NCBI RefSeq assembly: GCF_016863435.1
Contig: NZ_BOOW01000035.1
Coordinates: 62,001 to 126,000, forward strand
Length of the DNA stretch: 64,000 bases
From: Sinosporangium siamense
GTDB lineage: Bacteria > Actinomycetota > Actinomycetes > Streptosporangiales > Streptosporangiaceae
Direction of reading: 5' to 3'
Of this stretch, positions 1 through 9,609 are shown one piece after another (the stretch's first letter is position 1; every line of letters starts with the position of its first letter). Both the position numbers and the translations under genes were made by a program. Below the pieces are notes generated by a model that was not told the origin of the DNA, did no database searches, and saw only the letters and a list, made by a program, of their open reading frames with translations.

Positions 1-208
1 TGCTCACCATGACGTGGTGCACGTCCGCGGGCCCCACCTCGGCGGCGCCCATGGCCGCCGCGAGGGCGTCGCGCACACCGTCGAGCACGTTCTCCGTCGT
101 CGGGACCTTCGCCTTGGCGAGGAGGGTCAGGTCGGCCGCGAGGACGACGGCATCGGTGTTGGTGCCGCCGACGTCGACGCCGACGCGCACCCCGGGCCCG
201 CGGCTCAC
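1..208 (-). CDS. Hydantoinase/oxoprolinase family protein, N-terminal part
   Basis: Only the first 69 codons lie in the window; the gene runs off the left edge. It starts with GTG at 208, whose GTGA overlaps the stop of the DUF917 gene, so the two are translationally coupled. Residues 7-18 read VRVGVDVGGTNT, the N-terminal glycine-rich phosphate-binding element of the hydantoinase A/5-oxoprolinase family (ASKHA fold), followed by TTENVLDGV, also typical of the family. Such enzymes hydrolyse cyclic amides with ATP, or carboxylate ketones. The substrate cannot be told from this fragment. DUF917 partners and a PucR-type regulator next door point to catabolism of a cyclic amide or amino-acid derivative. 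Confidence 0.85.
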   Translation of the reverse strand, partial: MSRGPGVRVGVDVGGTNTDAVVLAADLTLLAKAKVPTTENVLDGVRDALAAAMGAAEVGPADVHHVMVS

Positions 209-1272
209 CGCACACCCGCCGGGCGCGTGACGTCGATGTCGTAGCCGAAGGCGCGGGGGCCTGCCACTTCGAGTCCCTCCGGGGAGTGCCAGACGTCGTC
301 ACAGGGGAGCAGGACGACGGCCACCCGCTGCCCGAACTGCAACTCCTCGGTGGCGACGGCCTCGGCGGTCGTGTCGTCCAGCAGGCAGATGACGGTGGGG
401 GTGGTCGCGACGACCTGGCCGTCCTCGATGGCGACGAGGTTCTCGTTCTGGAACTCGACGCGGATCATGCGGCCCCTGTCGTCGCCCGTGCCGTGCACGA
501 TGGCCGACCCGCGGGCGAATCCGCCCTGCGTCACCCGGACCACGTCGGCGATCTTGCCTCGGGCCAGGACGACGACGCCCGGTTTCTCGCTCAGCGCGCC
601 GAAGGGGTCGGTGCGGTGGCGGACGAGCAGTTCGCCGAGGGAGAGCGCGTGGGAGACCGAGCCGGTGACGGCGGCGCGCCTGGCCTGCTTCGCGTCCATG
701 GTGAACATCGCCGCGCACGCACGCCCGCCGAAGGCCACCGCGGTCGAACGGCAGAGCCTCTCGGCCCAGTGGGTGGTGATTTCCCCGCCCAGGGTCACCA
801 CGTTGTGCCGCTCGTCGGTCAGCACGACCGGCGCCACCGGCACTCCGGTGACGTGCATCGACATCTGGAGCAGCTGGGGAAAGGCCCTTCCCGCGCCGTC
901 GGCGTCCACCACCGGCAGCCCGCGGCGCACCGCCCAGATCAGCGGGAAGAGTCCGTTGGAGCCGCCGATCTCCACGCACATCAGCGCGGCCACGGCGCGG
1001 CCGGTCAGCTCCTGGACCGCCGCCACGAGCCGGTCGCCCTCGTCCCGCGCGGGCACCTTCTCCAGGGAGACGGTGGGGGCTCCGAGCAGGCCGCACGGCA
1101 TCAGGAAGTCGTCGTCGGCGAGGTCGCCGAGGCCGGCCACCTCGATCGGGCCGTGCTCGCGGATCGCCTCACGCGCCATGAGCACGGCCGTCCTGGTCTC
1201 TCCGCCTCCGCCGCCCCCCAGCAGGCCGCACCCGAGGGCGTAGGCTTCGAGGTTTTCCTCATCGATCTGCAC
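205..1272 (-). CDS. DUF917 domain protein (hydantoinase-associated)
   Basis: A 355-residue protein of the DUF917 family, commonly encoded beside hydantoinase/oxoprolinase genes. The diagnostic start is present: a short acidic helix (IDEENLEAYALGCGLLG) followed by GGGGGGET, and later blocks such as EIGGSNGLFPL and GGEITTHWAERL. The biochemical role of the family is unproven; it is often annotated as a hydantoinase-like accessory protein. The start is uncertain: GTG at 1272 lines up with the usual family N-terminus, but the frame stays open upstream to 1353 and no strong ribosome binding site is visible at either point. It is the first gene of a minus-strand pair with the hydantoinase gene and is divergent from the PucR-type regulator. 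Confidence 0.8.
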   Translation of the reverse strand: MQIDEENLEAYALGCGLLGGGGGGETRTAVLMAREAIREHGPIEVAGLGDLADDDFLMPCGLLGAPTVSLEKVPARDEGDRLVAAVQELTGRAVAALMCVEIGGSNGLFPLIWAVRRGLPVVDADGAGRAFPQLLQMSMHVTGVPVAPVVLTDERHNVVTLGGEITTHWAERLCRSTAVAFGGRACAAMFTMDAKQARRAAVTGSVSHALSLGELLVRHRTDPFGALSEKPGVVVLARGKIADVVRVTQGGFARGSAIVHGTGDDRGRMIRVEFQNENLVAIEDGQVVATTPTVICLLDDTTAEAVATEELQFGQRVAVVLLPCDDVWHSPEGLEVAGPRAFGYDIDVTRPAGVR

Positions 1273-1362
1273 AGCTCGCAGTCTTGCCAACCGCCGATCG
1301 GCTTTCCATGTACCGAACATACAAATGCGGAGGCATCGCCGTACTCCTGGCACACTGCTGCC

Positions 1363-2853
1363 ATGGCATCCATCGCCGATCTGCTGCGGACGCCGTCCGG
1401 GCGATCACTCACGCACCTCGGCGGCCCCCTCGACACCCGCACTCTCCGGGCGCTGCACCTGGTCGAGGACGTCCGCGACGTCACCTCCCGGGCGCGCGAC
1501 GGGCTGGCGATGCTGCCGCCGCGGGCGTCGCGGTCGACCATGGTGATCGGCGACTACCAGCTCGACATTCTGCTGCGGCAGGCGGCGGCCCACGGGGTGC
1601 GCGGTGTGGCCATCGCTCAGGACTCCGCGCCGGCGTCCTCGACCGCCCTGGCGATCGCCGATCGTTATGCCGTCACGCTGCTGCACTACGACGATTCCGC
1701 GCCGGTCGGATCGCTTGTGCTCGGCCTCGCGCGGGAGATCGAGGGCGATGCGGACCGGGCGATGCAACGCCTGGTGACGGCGTCGGCCGCCGCCGCCGAG
1801 CTCGCCGCCCGCGGCGGCACCCCGGATGAGATCGTCGCCCTGATCGGCGACCTCGTCGGCGCCGGCCTCGCCCTGTCGCCCGCCGACCCGGCGCCGGCTC
1901 CCGGCGGTTTCCCGGCTCCGGTCGTCACCGCGGCGGGCGGCGCCACCGCCACGCCCGCGGCCGCGCTCGCCGCCGCCCTCGCCCAGGCGACCGTGCGCGA
2001 GGCCCTCGCGGCGGCGCGGCACCAGAACGAGGCCCCGCTCCGGTCGCGTGCGGCCGTGGTCTCCGAGTTGCTGCTGACCACCCGCACTCCGGACGAACTC
2101 ACGCTTGAGCGGGCGCGGGCGCTCGGCATCCACCTCGACGGCGTGCACACGGTGGTGGCGCTGGACGTCGAGCAGGCGGAGACGCTCGCGGTCGGCGACC
2201 CCGTGCGCGAGTTCGAGCTGATCGAGCAGATCACCGCGGCGGCCCTCGGCGAGCTGCACACCGACTCCCCGAGGTGGCACGGCACCGCGTCCGGCACCCG
2301 CATTCTGCTCGCCCGGTCCTTACCGCCGGCCGACACCGCCGCGCCTCTCGCCCGCCCCGCGGGCCCGGTGGACGCGCTGCTGGAGAGGCTGAAGGCCCGC
2401 TTCCCGGAACTTCGTTTCCGCTGCGGGGTCGGCATGCCGCACGAGGGCGTGCAAGGGCTTCGCCGTTCGGCGGCGGAGGCCAGGTCGGCGGTCTCGGCCG
2501 CGCTGTCCAAGGGGTGGATCGACAAGGTCGTGCACGTCGACGAGGCCGGGCTGCGCCGTATGCTCCTGGAGTTCTCGGCGTCGGAGGCCTCCCGCGCGCT
2601 GATCGACGAGCTGCTCGACCCGCTGGACTCGCTCGGCCCGGCGAAGGCGAAGTCCTTCATCGAGACGCTTGAGGCCTATCTCGCGTGCAACGGCTCGTTC
2701 GTCGAGACCGCCAGGCGGCTCTATATGCACCGCAACACCGTCGTCTACCGGATCGCCAAGATCGGTGAGGCGCTGGGCACGGACTTCGAGGACCCCGACC
2801 TGCGCTTCGCCCTCCAGCTCGCGTGCCGGGTCCGGCGGCTCGGCAGCACGTGA
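1363..2853 (+). CDS. PucR/CdaR-type transcriptional regulator
   Basis: A 496-residue regulator. The first 130 residues resemble the PucR ligand-sensing domain, the middle (about 230-420) the GGDEF-like CdaR domain, and residues 445-490 form the C-terminal PucR helix-turn-helix, with CNGSFVETARRLYMHRNTV and YRIAKIGEALG as the recognisable DNA-binding segment. Members control purine, allantoin, sugar-acid or amide catabolic genes, usually next to them. It is divergent from the DUF917/hydantoinase pair across about 90 bp, so control of that pair is a reasonable inference. ATG at 1363 is chosen because the family start MASIADLL begins there. No good Shine-Dalgarno precedes it (GGAGG is 30 bp upstream), so the message may be leaderless. 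Confidence 0.88.
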   Translation: MASIADLLRTPSGRSLTHLGGPLDTRTLRALHLVEDVRDVTSRARDGLAMLPPRASRSTMVIGDYQLDILLRQAAAHGVRGVAIAQDSAPASSTALAIADRYAVTLLHYDDSAPVGSLVLGLAREIEGDADRAMQRLVTASAAAAELAARGGTPDEIVALIGDLVGAGLALSPADPAPAPGGFPAPVVTAAGGATATPAAALAAALAQATVREALAAARHQNEAPLRSRAAVVSELLLTTRTPDELTLERARALGIHLDGVHTVVALDVEQAETLAVGDPVREFELIEQITAAALGELHTDSPRWHGTASGTRILLARSLPPADTAAPLARPAGPVDALLERLKARFPELRFRCGVGMPHEGVQGLRRSAAEARSAVSAALSKGWIDKVVHVDEAGLRRMLLEFSASEASRALIDELLDPLDSLGPAKAKSFIETLEAYLACNGSFVETARRLYMHRNTVVYRIAKIGEALGTDFEDPDLRFALQLACRVRRLGST

Positions 2854-2880
2854 CCGCGTCCGGCGGGCCTCAGACGGGCT

Positions 2881-3773
2881 TCACACCGCCGCTGCGTCGA
2901 GTTCGGTGAGGAAGTCGCTCACGCTGCCGCAGAAGCCCTGCGGATCCTCGTAGAACGGCGTGTGCGAGCCCCCCTCGACGACGACGAGGCGGGCGTCCGG
3001 AATGGCGGCGGCCATGGTGGCCGCGATGGCGGGAGAGGCCATGTCGTCGGAGCCGGTGATCACGAGGGTGGGGACGCCGATGCCGCCCAGCCTGGACAGC
3101 ACCGACCAGCCGCGGAGCCTGCCGTCAACCTGGAAGCTGCGCCCTCCGCCGCCCCACATGACGCGTGAGATCTCCGGATTGCCGCCGGCCTGACCGCGCA
3201 GGATCGCCTCCGGCACGGGCCGGAGCTTGCAGGTGAACCTGTTCAGGTAGATCTGATAGGCCGCCGCGTATTCCGGTGAATCCGTCGTCCCGGCCTCCTC
3301 GTGGCGGTCCAGCACCGCCCGCACCTCACCCGGCAGGCGGAGACGTATGCGCCACCCCTCGCGGAGATACATGGAAAGGTCCGGGGAGGTGTCCGCGAGG
3401 ACGAGACCGGCGAGCCCCGCCGCTCCGGCCAGCGCGTATTCCTGCGCGACCATCCCCCGTAACTGTGCCCGAGCAGGCAGACCTGGTCGAGGTCCAGCGC
3501 CTCGCGGACGGCGTCGATCTGCCGGCACACGAGTGCGTTGCTCCACAGGGACGCCTCGGCGGGCCGTGCCGACCTGCCCGTTCCGAGCTGGTCGAAGAAC
3601 ACCACCAGCCTGCCGTCGGCTCCGACGCCCTCGATCGGCTCCAGCCCGTCGTGCGACACGCCGCCGGGGCCGCCGTGCAGGCACAGCAGGGGCACACGCG
3701 TGCGGTCCCATCCCACCCAGCGGGTGTAGAGCTCCCATCCCTCGCCGAACGGGACATTCGTCTGCCCTCTCAC
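2881..3773 (-). pseudogene. Proline iminopeptidase-like alpha/beta hydrolase, frameshifted
   Basis: An S33-type peptidase of about 297 residues if repaired. The N-terminal part has HGGPGG (oxyanion hole) and the nucleophile elbow GHSYGG. The C-terminal part, in another frame, continues with MVAQEYALAG, then ITGSDD (Asp) and GGSHTPFYED (His), completing the catalytic triad. The frames switch at 3451-3458, where the plus strand reads CATCCCCC; one extra base there restores GHSYGGMVAQEYA. The gene begins with a GTG overlapping the stop of the upstream ATPase gene, as all the others in the operon do. The intact enzyme would remove N-terminal residues from imported peptides. It is either a real one-base loss or a sequencing error in a C run. 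Confidence 0.8.
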
Positions 3774-4768
3774 CGCCGCACCAGCTCCTCCGCGCCCTGC
3801 CCGCCGTCTCCTCCGCCGGCCACCCATCGGTCGGGGCCGACCTGGCGCAGCTCGTACGCGGTGTCCGTCCGCTCGCGGGCCGCCCAGCGCGCGGCCGCCT
3901 CCCCGGCACCGAGCAGACCGCGGCCGGGCACCGCGGCCACCAGTGCCCGCGTATACGGGTGGAGGGGGTGGTCGAGGACATCGGTCGCCGGGCCGATCTC
4001 CACCACCGCGCCCCTGTGCATCACGGCCACGCGATCACACAGATAGCGTGCGATCGCCAGGTCGTGCAGGACCACCAGGTAGGTCAGCGACATACGCCGC
4101 TGCAGGTCGCGCAGGAGATTCACGATCTGCGCCTGCACCGACACGTCGAGGGCCGACACCGGTTCGTCCAGCACGACGAAGTCCGGCTGGAGCACCAGGG
4201 CTCTGGCGAGGGCGACGCGCTGCCGCTGACCGCCGGAGAAGGCGTGCGGCTTGCGGTCCGCGCTCGCCGGGTCGAGGCCGACGGCCCGCAGCAGATCGTC
4301 GACGGTTTCCCGATGGCCGCTCCGGGCATCGGCGCGGTGGACCTTCAGGGGTTCGGCCACGATGTCGCGCACGGTCATCCGCGGATCGATCGACGAGTAG
4401 GGATCCTGGAACAACACCTGCATGCGGGCGCGCAGCCGGCGCAGCTCGCCCGGCTTGAGCGCGCGCACGCCGGCGCCGTCGAACCTCACCTCACCCGACG
4501 TCGGCTCCAGCAGGCGCAGCACGCAGCGAATCAGCGTCGACTTGCCGCTGCCCGACTCCCCCAGCAGGCCGAACGTCTCCCTGCGGGCGATGTCGAGCGA
4601 CACCCCGTCCACGGCGCGCACCCCGCGGCCCGCTCCGCCTCGCCCGCCTCGCCCGGCTCGCCCGCCTCGTCCGGCGAAGACCTTCGTGAGCGCGTCCACC
4701 TCGACGAGCGGCCGGACCAGGCCGGGCCTGCGCCCCGGCGCGGCCACGGGCTCGGGTTGCGCGCTCAC
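3770..4768 (-). CDS. Peptide ABC transporter ATPase (DppF/OppF type)
   Basis: A 332-residue ATPase of the Dpp/Opp class. Walker A is GESGSGKST, the signature is [15 protein letters not shown], Walker B is [12 protein letters not shown], and the switch histidine lies in [23 protein letters not shown] in the C-terminal region is the usual oligopeptide-transporter tail. A low-complexity [17 protein letters not shown] insert at about residues 30-47, between the first strand and Walker A, is longer than in typical members. GTG at 4768 overlaps the stop of the DppD-type gene (GTGA), and its own stop overlaps the start of the hydrolase. It should couple ATP hydrolysis to peptide uptake at the cytoplasmic face, paired with the DppD-type subunit. 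Confidence 0.92.
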   Translation of the reverse strand: MSAQPEPVAAPGRRPGLVRPLVEVDALTKVFAGRGGRAGRGGRGGAGRGVRAVDGVSLDIARRETFGLLGESGSGKSTLIRCVLRLLEPTSGEVRFDGAGVRALKPGELRRLRARMQVLFQDPYSSIDPRMTVRDIVAEPLKVHRADARSGHRETVDDLLRAVGLDPASADRKPHAFSGGQRQRVALARALVLQPDFVVLDEPVSALDVSVQAQIVNLLRDLQRRMSLTYLVVLHDLAIARYLCDRVAVMHRGAVVEIGPATDVLDHPLHPYTRALVAAVPGRGLLGAGEAAARWAARERTDTAYELRQVGPDRWVAGGGDGGQGAEELVRR

Positions 4769-5769
4769 GAGGTCAGGGCCAGCTGCTCGGCGGAAAAGTG
4801 GCACATGCTCATGCGGTCCGGCTCGCCGTCGAGGATCCGCGGTGCCGGCCGCGTGGTACGGCAGAGCCCGCGTTCGCCTTCGAGCGGACATCGAGGTGCG
4901 AACGCGCAGCCCTCGGGAAGGTCGGTGAGGGAGGGCGGCAGCCCGCTGAGGGCCGGGAGCGGGAGGTCGCGCCTGGCGTCCATGGCCGGGACCGACGCCA
5001 GGAGCGCCGCCGTGTAGGGGTGGGCGGGGCGGTCGAGCAGGCGGTCGCGCGAGCCGTACTCGACGACCTCGCCGGCGTACATCACCTGGACGGTGTCGCA
5101 GAAGTCGGCCACCAGGCCCATGTTGTGAGTGATCATGACGACGGCGGTGCCCCGTTCCTCGATGACCTTGTTGAGCAGAGTGATGATCTGTGCCTGCGTC
5201 GTCGCGTCAAGGGCGGTGGTGGGCTCGTCGGCGATGAGCACGTCGGGTGAGTTGGCCAGCGCGATCGCGATCATGACGCGCTGGCGCATGCCGCCGGACA
5301 GCTCATGGGGATATGCCGCGTAGCACTTCTCCGGCTCCGGGAGTTCGACGTCGGCGAGGAGTCCCACGGCGCGCTCGCGCGCCTGCTTCCTGGACAGGTC
5401 ACCGTGCATGAGCAGCACCTCGGCGACCTGAGGGCCGATCCTGCGGACCGGGTTCAGCGCCGTCAGGGGATCCTGGAACACGATGCTGATCTCCTTGCCC
5501 CTGACCCGGCGCATCTGCCGTTCGCTCAGGGTGCGCAGGTCCCGCCCGTTGAGCCACACACTTCCGCCGGCGACCCGCCCCGGCGGCTCGACGAGCCCGA
5601 GGAGGGAGAGGACCAGGGCCGACTTACCGGCCCCCGACTCCCCCACGATGCCGAGCCGCTCCCCCCGCCGCAGGTCAAAACTCACGCCGCGGATCGCGTG
5701 CGCCGTCCCTCCCGGGGTGGCGAACACGGTGTGCATGTCCTTCACCGAGAGCACGGTGTCGGGCTTCAT
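4765..5769 (-). CDS. Peptide ABC transporter ATPase (DppD/OppD type)
   Basis: A 334-residue ATPase. It has Walker A GESGAGKS, signature [15 protein letters not shown], Walker [13 protein letters not shown] and switch region MITHNMG. The C-terminal segment holds the Cys-rich stretch [16 protein letters not shown] plus a later MSMCHF, the arrangement seen in OppD/DppD subunits that carry an iron-sulphur or disulphide element; the partner ATPase lacks it. ATG at 5769 follows GGAGG with a five-base gap, a better start than the longer open frame to 5814. It forms the ATPase heterodimer with the next gene, with which it overlaps by 4 nt. Confidence 0.92.
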   Translation of the reverse strand: MKPDTVLSVKDMHTVFATPGGTAHAIRGVSFDLRRGERLGIVGESGAGKSALVLSLLGLVEPPGRVAGGSVWLNGRDLRTLSERQMRRVRGKEISIVFQDPLTALNPVRRIGPQVAEVLLMHGDLSRKQARERAVGLLADVELPEPEKCYAAYPHELSGGMRQRVMIAIALANSPDVLIADEPTTALDATTQAQIITLLNKVIEERGTAVVMITHNMGLVADFCDTVQVMYAGEVVEYGSRDRLLDRPAHPYTAALLASVPAMDARRDLPLPALSGLPPSLTDLPEGCAFAPRCPLEGERGLCRTTRPAPRILDGEPDRMSMCHFSAEQLALTS

Positions 5770-5791
5770 TGGTACCTCCACATCACGTGGC

Positions 5792-6808
5792 CTAGGAGGA
5801 GCGGACGCGGACACGCGGGTCGGCTATGCCGTACAGCAGGTCGACGACGATGTTGCAGGCCACCGTCAGGCAGGCGCTGATCATGATGAACGCCTGGACG
5901 ACCGCGAAGTCCTGCTGGAGGATCGCGTCGGTGACGAGTTTGCCGACACCCGGCCAGCCGAAGACGGTCTCGGCCAGCACCGTGCTCGTCAGGAGTTCGG
6001 CCAGCACGAGTCCGCCGACGGTGATGGCGGGCAGCAGCGCGTTCGGCAGCACGTCGCGCACGATGACGCCCCAGCGTCCGCGGCCCTTGCTCCGCGCGAC
6101 CAGGATGTACGGCTCGCGCACCAGCTCAAGCATGCTCGCGCGCAACATCCGCACCAGGAAGGCGTAGATCACAAACCCCAGCGTGACCGCGGGAAGGATC
6201 AGGTGAACGGCCGCGTCCCCGAGGGTCGCCCATTCCCCGGCGAGCAGGGCGTCGACCGTGTGCAGGCCCGTGACGGGCGGCGGCGCGGCGGTCGACGACG
6301 ACAGCCGGCCCTCGGGGCCCGGCAGCCACTGCAGACGTTCGAAGAACACGATGAGGAGCAGCAGGCCGAGCCAGAACGGCGCCGTCCCGAGCCCGATGTA
6401 CGACGACGCCCGCACCGCCGCGTCGAGCGGGCCGCCGCGTGAGTAGGACGAGATCAGGGCGCCGATCACGCCTCCGGCGAAGGCGAGGGTCACCGCGGCG
6501 GCGGCGAGTTCGACCGTTGCCGGCACGCTGCGGACGAACTGCTCGAACACCGGCTCTCCCAGGGAGTAGGAGAATCCCCAGTCGCCCCTGAAGAAATCGG
6601 CCATGTAGATGAGATATTGCGACCACAGCGGCTCGTCGAGCCCGAGTGCGCGGTGCTGCTCGGCGACCGCCTCCGCGCTCGCGAACTCCCCGGCGACCAG
6701 GCGGGCCGGGTCGCCCGGCAGCAGCCTCATGACGACGAAGGCGACCACCGTCCCGCCGAGCACCGTCAGGACTGCGCTGAAGGTCCGGCGCAGGAGGAAC
6801 CTGCTCAT
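5792..6808 (-). CDS. Peptide ABC transporter permease (DppB type)
   Basis: A 338-residue inner-membrane permease. The N-terminus (MSRFLLRRTFSAVLTVLGG) is the classic DppB/OppB first membrane segment, followed by RLLPGDPARLVAGE and a periplasmic loop, then five further hydrophobic segments. The end, LLYGIADPRVRV, is the conserved C-terminus of this permease type, and the ATPase-coupling loop is around VARSKGRGRWGVIVRDVLPNA. ATG at 6808 overlaps the stop of the DppC-type gene. It forms the channel heterodimer with that protein and is followed after 22 bp by the first ATPase gene. Confidence 0.93.
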   Translation of the reverse strand: MSRFLLRRTFSAVLTVLGGTVVAFVVMRLLPGDPARLVAGEFASAEAVAEQHRALGLDEPLWSQYLIYMADFFRGDWGFSYSLGEPVFEQFVRSVPATVELAAAAVTLAFAGGVIGALISSYSRGGPLDAAVRASSYIGLGTAPFWLGLLLLIVFFERLQWLPGPEGRLSSSTAAPPPVTGLHTVDALLAGEWATLGDAAVHLILPAVTLGFVIYAFLVRMLRASMLELVREPYILVARSKGRGRWGVIVRDVLPNALLPAITVGGLVLAELLTSTVLAETVFGWPGVGKLVTDAILQQDFAVVQAFIMISACLTVACNIVVDLLYGIADPRVRVRSS

Positions 6809-7677
6809 GTCACGCCTTTCACGCCGCTGAACGATCCGCGCGGGTCGAGCACATCGCGGATGCGATCGGACAACACGCTGGTGCACGTGACGACGATCAG
6901 CATGCCGAGGCCGGGGAAGAAGGCCACCCACCAGGCACCGGTCAGCGCCGGCTCCATCCCCTCGGTGATCATGGCTCCCCACTCCGGCGTCGGCACCCGG
7001 GCGCCGAGTCCGAGGAACCCGAGGGCGGCCACCGAGAGGATGACGGAGCCGTAGGTGGCGGTGGCCTGCACCACGAGGACGGAGACCATGTGCGGCAGCA
7101 CATGCGCGCGGATCAGCCGGGCTCTCCCCATGCCGAGGGCGACCGCCGCCTCGACCATGGGGAGAGCGGTGATGCGCAGCGTCTCGCTCCGCGCGACGCG
7201 GGCGAACCACGGGATCGTGCCGATGGTGACGCCCGCGGTCGCCGACGGGAGCCCGCTGCCCAGGCTGATGGTCACCGCCATGGTGAGCATCAGCGTGGGG
7301 AAGGCCATCAGCGCGTCCATGACCCGCATGAGCACCTCGTCGACGGCGCCGCCGGCGAGCCCCGAGGTCAGCCCGATCAGCAGACCGGCCAGCGCCCCCG
7401 TCACGACGGCGACCAGGCCGATCAGCAGGGAGATCCGCGCTCCCTCGCCGAACCTCGCCAGCACGTCCCTGCCCACCCCGTCGGTCCCCATCGGGTGGGC
7501 GAGGGACGGCGCCTCCAGGATCGAGCCGAAGGTCGTCGTCATGGCGTCGTGGGGCCACAGCACCGGCACGGCTGCCGCCGCGGCCACCACCAGCCCGAGG
7601 ACCGCGGCGGCAGCGACGGTGGCGCCGCCGCCGCGCAGCAGCGCCCGCCGTGTTCTCCGCATACCGAGGTCCGTCAT
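6805..7677 (-). CDS. Peptide ABC transporter permease (DppC type)
   Basis: A 290-residue permease of the DppC/OppC class. It has one N-terminal membrane segment (about 21-43), the conserved HPMGTDGVGRDVLARF motif at about 62-77, and four to five further helices. The coupling loop includes RSETLRITALPMVEAA and ARLIRAHVLPHM, and the end carries PEWGAMITEGM and LSDRIRDVLDPRG, both standard for DppC. ATG at 7677 overlaps the stop of the substrate-binding protein gene by 4 nt. It pairs with the DppB-type permease in the cytoplasmic membrane. Confidence 0.93.
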   Translation of the reverse strand: MTDLGMRRTRRALLRGGGATVAAAAVLGLVVAAAAAVPVLWPHDAMTTTFGSILEAPSLAHPMGTDGVGRDVLARFGEGARISLLIGLVAVVTGALAGLLIGLTSGLAGGAVDEVLMRVMDALMAFPTLMLTMAVTISLGSGLPSATAGVTIGTIPWFARVARSETLRITALPMVEAAVALGMGRARLIRAHVLPHMVSVLVVQATATYGSVILSVAALGFLGLGARVPTPEWGAMITEGMEPALTGAWWVAFFPGLGMLIVVTCTSVLSDRIRDVLDPRGSFSGVKGVT

Positions 7678-9290
7678 TTCCAGGTCGAGAAGTTCGGATG
7701 CACCGAGTAGTGCAGGGAACTCATCGAGCCGTCCATCGCCACCATGGCCGGAACCGACCAGAACTTCAGCTTGGGCGACGCCTCCACCCAGGCCGCGGTG
7801 ACCTTGTCCCAGTGCTCCTGCCGCTTATCGGCATCCATCGTCTGCCGTGCCGCCGCCCAGTTGGTGTCCGCCTCCGGGACGCAGATCTTGGTGATGTTGT
7901 ACGGCGAATCGCATGACATGTCATACGAGAGGAGATAGCCGGGGTCCACGATGCCGGGTCCCCCGGAGATCACGATCGCCTCGTAGGCGCCGCTGTTGAG
8001 GATCTTCGCCCGCTCGGAGGGCGGGATCTCCCGCACGGTGACCTTGACGTCCACCTTCGACAACACGCTCTGCACGGCTGTCGCGAACTCGCTCAGCTCT
8101 TCCTGGCCCGCCGGGATGGACAGTTCGAAGGTGACCGGCGTGGGCACGCCGGACTCCGCGATCAGCTTGCGGGCGAGGTCGGGGTCGTATTGACGCTGGC
8201 GGCTGCCCTCGGCGTTGTAGCCCACCATGTCGGGCGGCATCGGCCCGTAGAACGGTTCGCCGTATCCCTGACCCACGGACGCCAGCATCTCCTGATAGGG
8301 GAACGCGTGGGTGAGGGCCCTGCGCAGCTTCTCGTTGGCGAACGGCGCGTATCTCCAGTTGAGGGCGATGTCCAGGCTGAGGGCTGAGGGGAAGGCAGCG
8401 ACCTTGCAGCACGGGTTGCCTTCGAGGCTTCTGGCCGCCTTCTTGGACAGACCCACCGTGACATCGGCCTTGCCGTTGCGGGCCTGGAGCAGCAGCGTCG
8501 AGGTGTCGGTGATGAAGTTGACCTGGACGTTCTCCGAGGCCGGCCGTTTTCCGTGGTAGGCGGGATTGGCGGCCAGGGTCGCGCTCCGGCCGGGCTCATA
8601 ACTCTTCAGCACGAAGGGGCCGCTCGCGCCGGCCGGGTTGTTGGCGAAGTGGGTGTTCGCCTTGCCTTTGGCGATCCCGCCGTGGGCCTCGATCACCGTG
8701 GGATCCACGATGGAGGCCGCCGGCTGGGCGAGTGCCTGCAGGAAGTTCGGGTCCGGCCACCTCAGCTCTACGGACACCGTCGCGGGGTCGACCACCTCGA
8801 CCTTCTTGATCAGCGCGGGCTTGTCGTAGCCGTCGTTGAGGTAGCTCTTGCCGCACATGCCCATCGTCAGGGTGCGGTCCAGCGAGTACTTCACGGCCTT
8901 CGCGTCGATCGGAGCGCCGGAGGCGAACTTCGCCCCGCCGGCCAGCTTGAAGGTGTAGGTCTTGCCGTCGTCGCCGATCTCCCACGATGTCGCGAGGTCG
9001 GGCCGGTACGCGCCCGGGTCGAAGATCGTGGTTCCGGGCGCGGGGCCGGGCTTGACGCCGTAGTCGACGAGTCTGCTGTAGAGGTTGTCCATCAGGTGCA
9101 TGTCGTTCACCCCGCACGCCACAGCGGGGTCGAGCGTCGTCGGGGCTCCGAGGATGTTCACCAGCAACGGGCCCTTTCGCCCCGTGTCGGCTTTCCTCAC
9201 ATCAGGCGTGGAATCGGCCCCCGCGCAGCCGGAGGCCAGGACGACCGTCGTCAGGACGGCGGCCCCCAGCCGTGATCTCTTTCCCATCAT
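7674..9290 (-). CDS. Peptide ABC transporter substrate-binding lipoprotein
   Basis: A 538-residue extracytoplasmic solute-binding protein of family 5 (DppA/OppA type). It opens with a lipoprotein signal ending in VLASGCAG, with the lipid-modified Cys at about residue 20. TTLDPAVACG, ATSWEIGDDGKTYTFKL and FASGAPIDAKAVKYSL are the standard N-terminal family motifs. Two adjacent ATGs (9290 and 9287) follow a GGAGAGGGGTGAAGG purine run; the upstream one is used here. It is the first gene of a six-gene operon and would deliver peptides to the two permeases. The substrate is not deducible; the peptidase at the operon end suggests short peptides, possibly with an N-terminal proline. Confidence 0.9.
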   Translation of the reverse strand: MMGKRSRLGAAVLTTVVLASGCAGADSTPDVRKADTGRKGPLLVNILGAPTTLDPAVACGVNDMHLMDNLYSRLVDYGVKPGPAPGTTIFDPGAYRPDLATSWEIGDDGKTYTFKLAGGAKFASGAPIDAKAVKYSLDRTLTMGMCGKSYLNDGYDKPALIKKVEVVDPATVSVELRWPDPNFLQALAQPAASIVDPTVIEAHGGIAKGKANTHFANNPAGASGPFVLKSYEPGRSATLAANPAYHGKRPASENVQVNFITDTSTLLLQARNGKADVTVGLSKKAARSLEGNPCCKVAAFPSALSLDIALNWRYAPFANEKLRRALTHAFPYQEMLASVGQGYGEPFYGPMPPDMVGYNAEGSRQRQYDPDLARKLIAESGVPTPVTFELSIPAGQEELSEFATAVQSVLSKVDVKVTVREIPPSERAKILNSGAYEAIVISGGPGIVDPGYLLSYDMSCDSPYNITKICVPEADTNWAAARQTMDADKRQEHWDKVTAAWVEASPKLKFWSVPAMVAMDGSMSSLHYSVHPNFSTWK

Positions 9291-9570
9291 CCCTTCACCC
9301 CTCCTCTCCTTGTGTCGGTATCTGGCGCCACTGAAAAGGGATTGTGTCGAGCGCCGTCGCGGCCAACTAGGTATCGAGCGCACAAGAAGTCGGGACTTAT
9401 TGGACTGCAAGGCCAAGCCGGAGCCGCCGTTGCCGAGCCGAGACAGAACCGTGACGGGACCGCGTCTACCTGCGAGGAGACACCCGACCACCGGGCCGGG
9501 CGGCAGGTGAGGGCGGCAGGCGGCCGGGCCGGGGGCGCCGCCAGGCCCTTCCGGCGGGGCGATGGTATGT
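9291..9570. other. Divergent intergenic region, peptide operon and FecCD operon
   Basis: No gene is visible in this 280-bp stretch. It must hold the minus-strand promoter of the peptide-transport operon, and at its right edge it meets the Zur-like box in front of the FecCD gene. An A/T-rich patch at about 9384-9402 is the most promoter-like part for the minus strand. No clear repeat or hairpin was found. Confidence 0.4.
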
Positions 9571-9585
9571 TGAAAATGATTTCCG
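9571..9585. promoter_or_regulatory. Zur-like box ahead of the FecCD operon
   Basis: The 15 bases TGAAAATGATTTCCG match 13 of 15 positions of the 7-1-7 palindrome TGAAAATGATTTTCA described for actinobacterial Zur sites. The box lies in a short A/T-rich island inside very GC-rich DNA, 24 bp before the GTG start of the permease gene. This suggests zinc repression of the importer, but a related Fur-family protein is possible. A similar site lies before the MFS gene at 13889. Confidence 0.55.
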
Positions 9586-9609
9586 TTATCTTTATGGAGT
9601 TCATGCGCC

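Noticed and set aside
286-1362. Long plus-strand frame upstream of the PucR gene
   Set aside because: It is the antisense of the DUF917 gene and simply stays open in GC-rich DNA. The regulator domain starts at ATG 1363.
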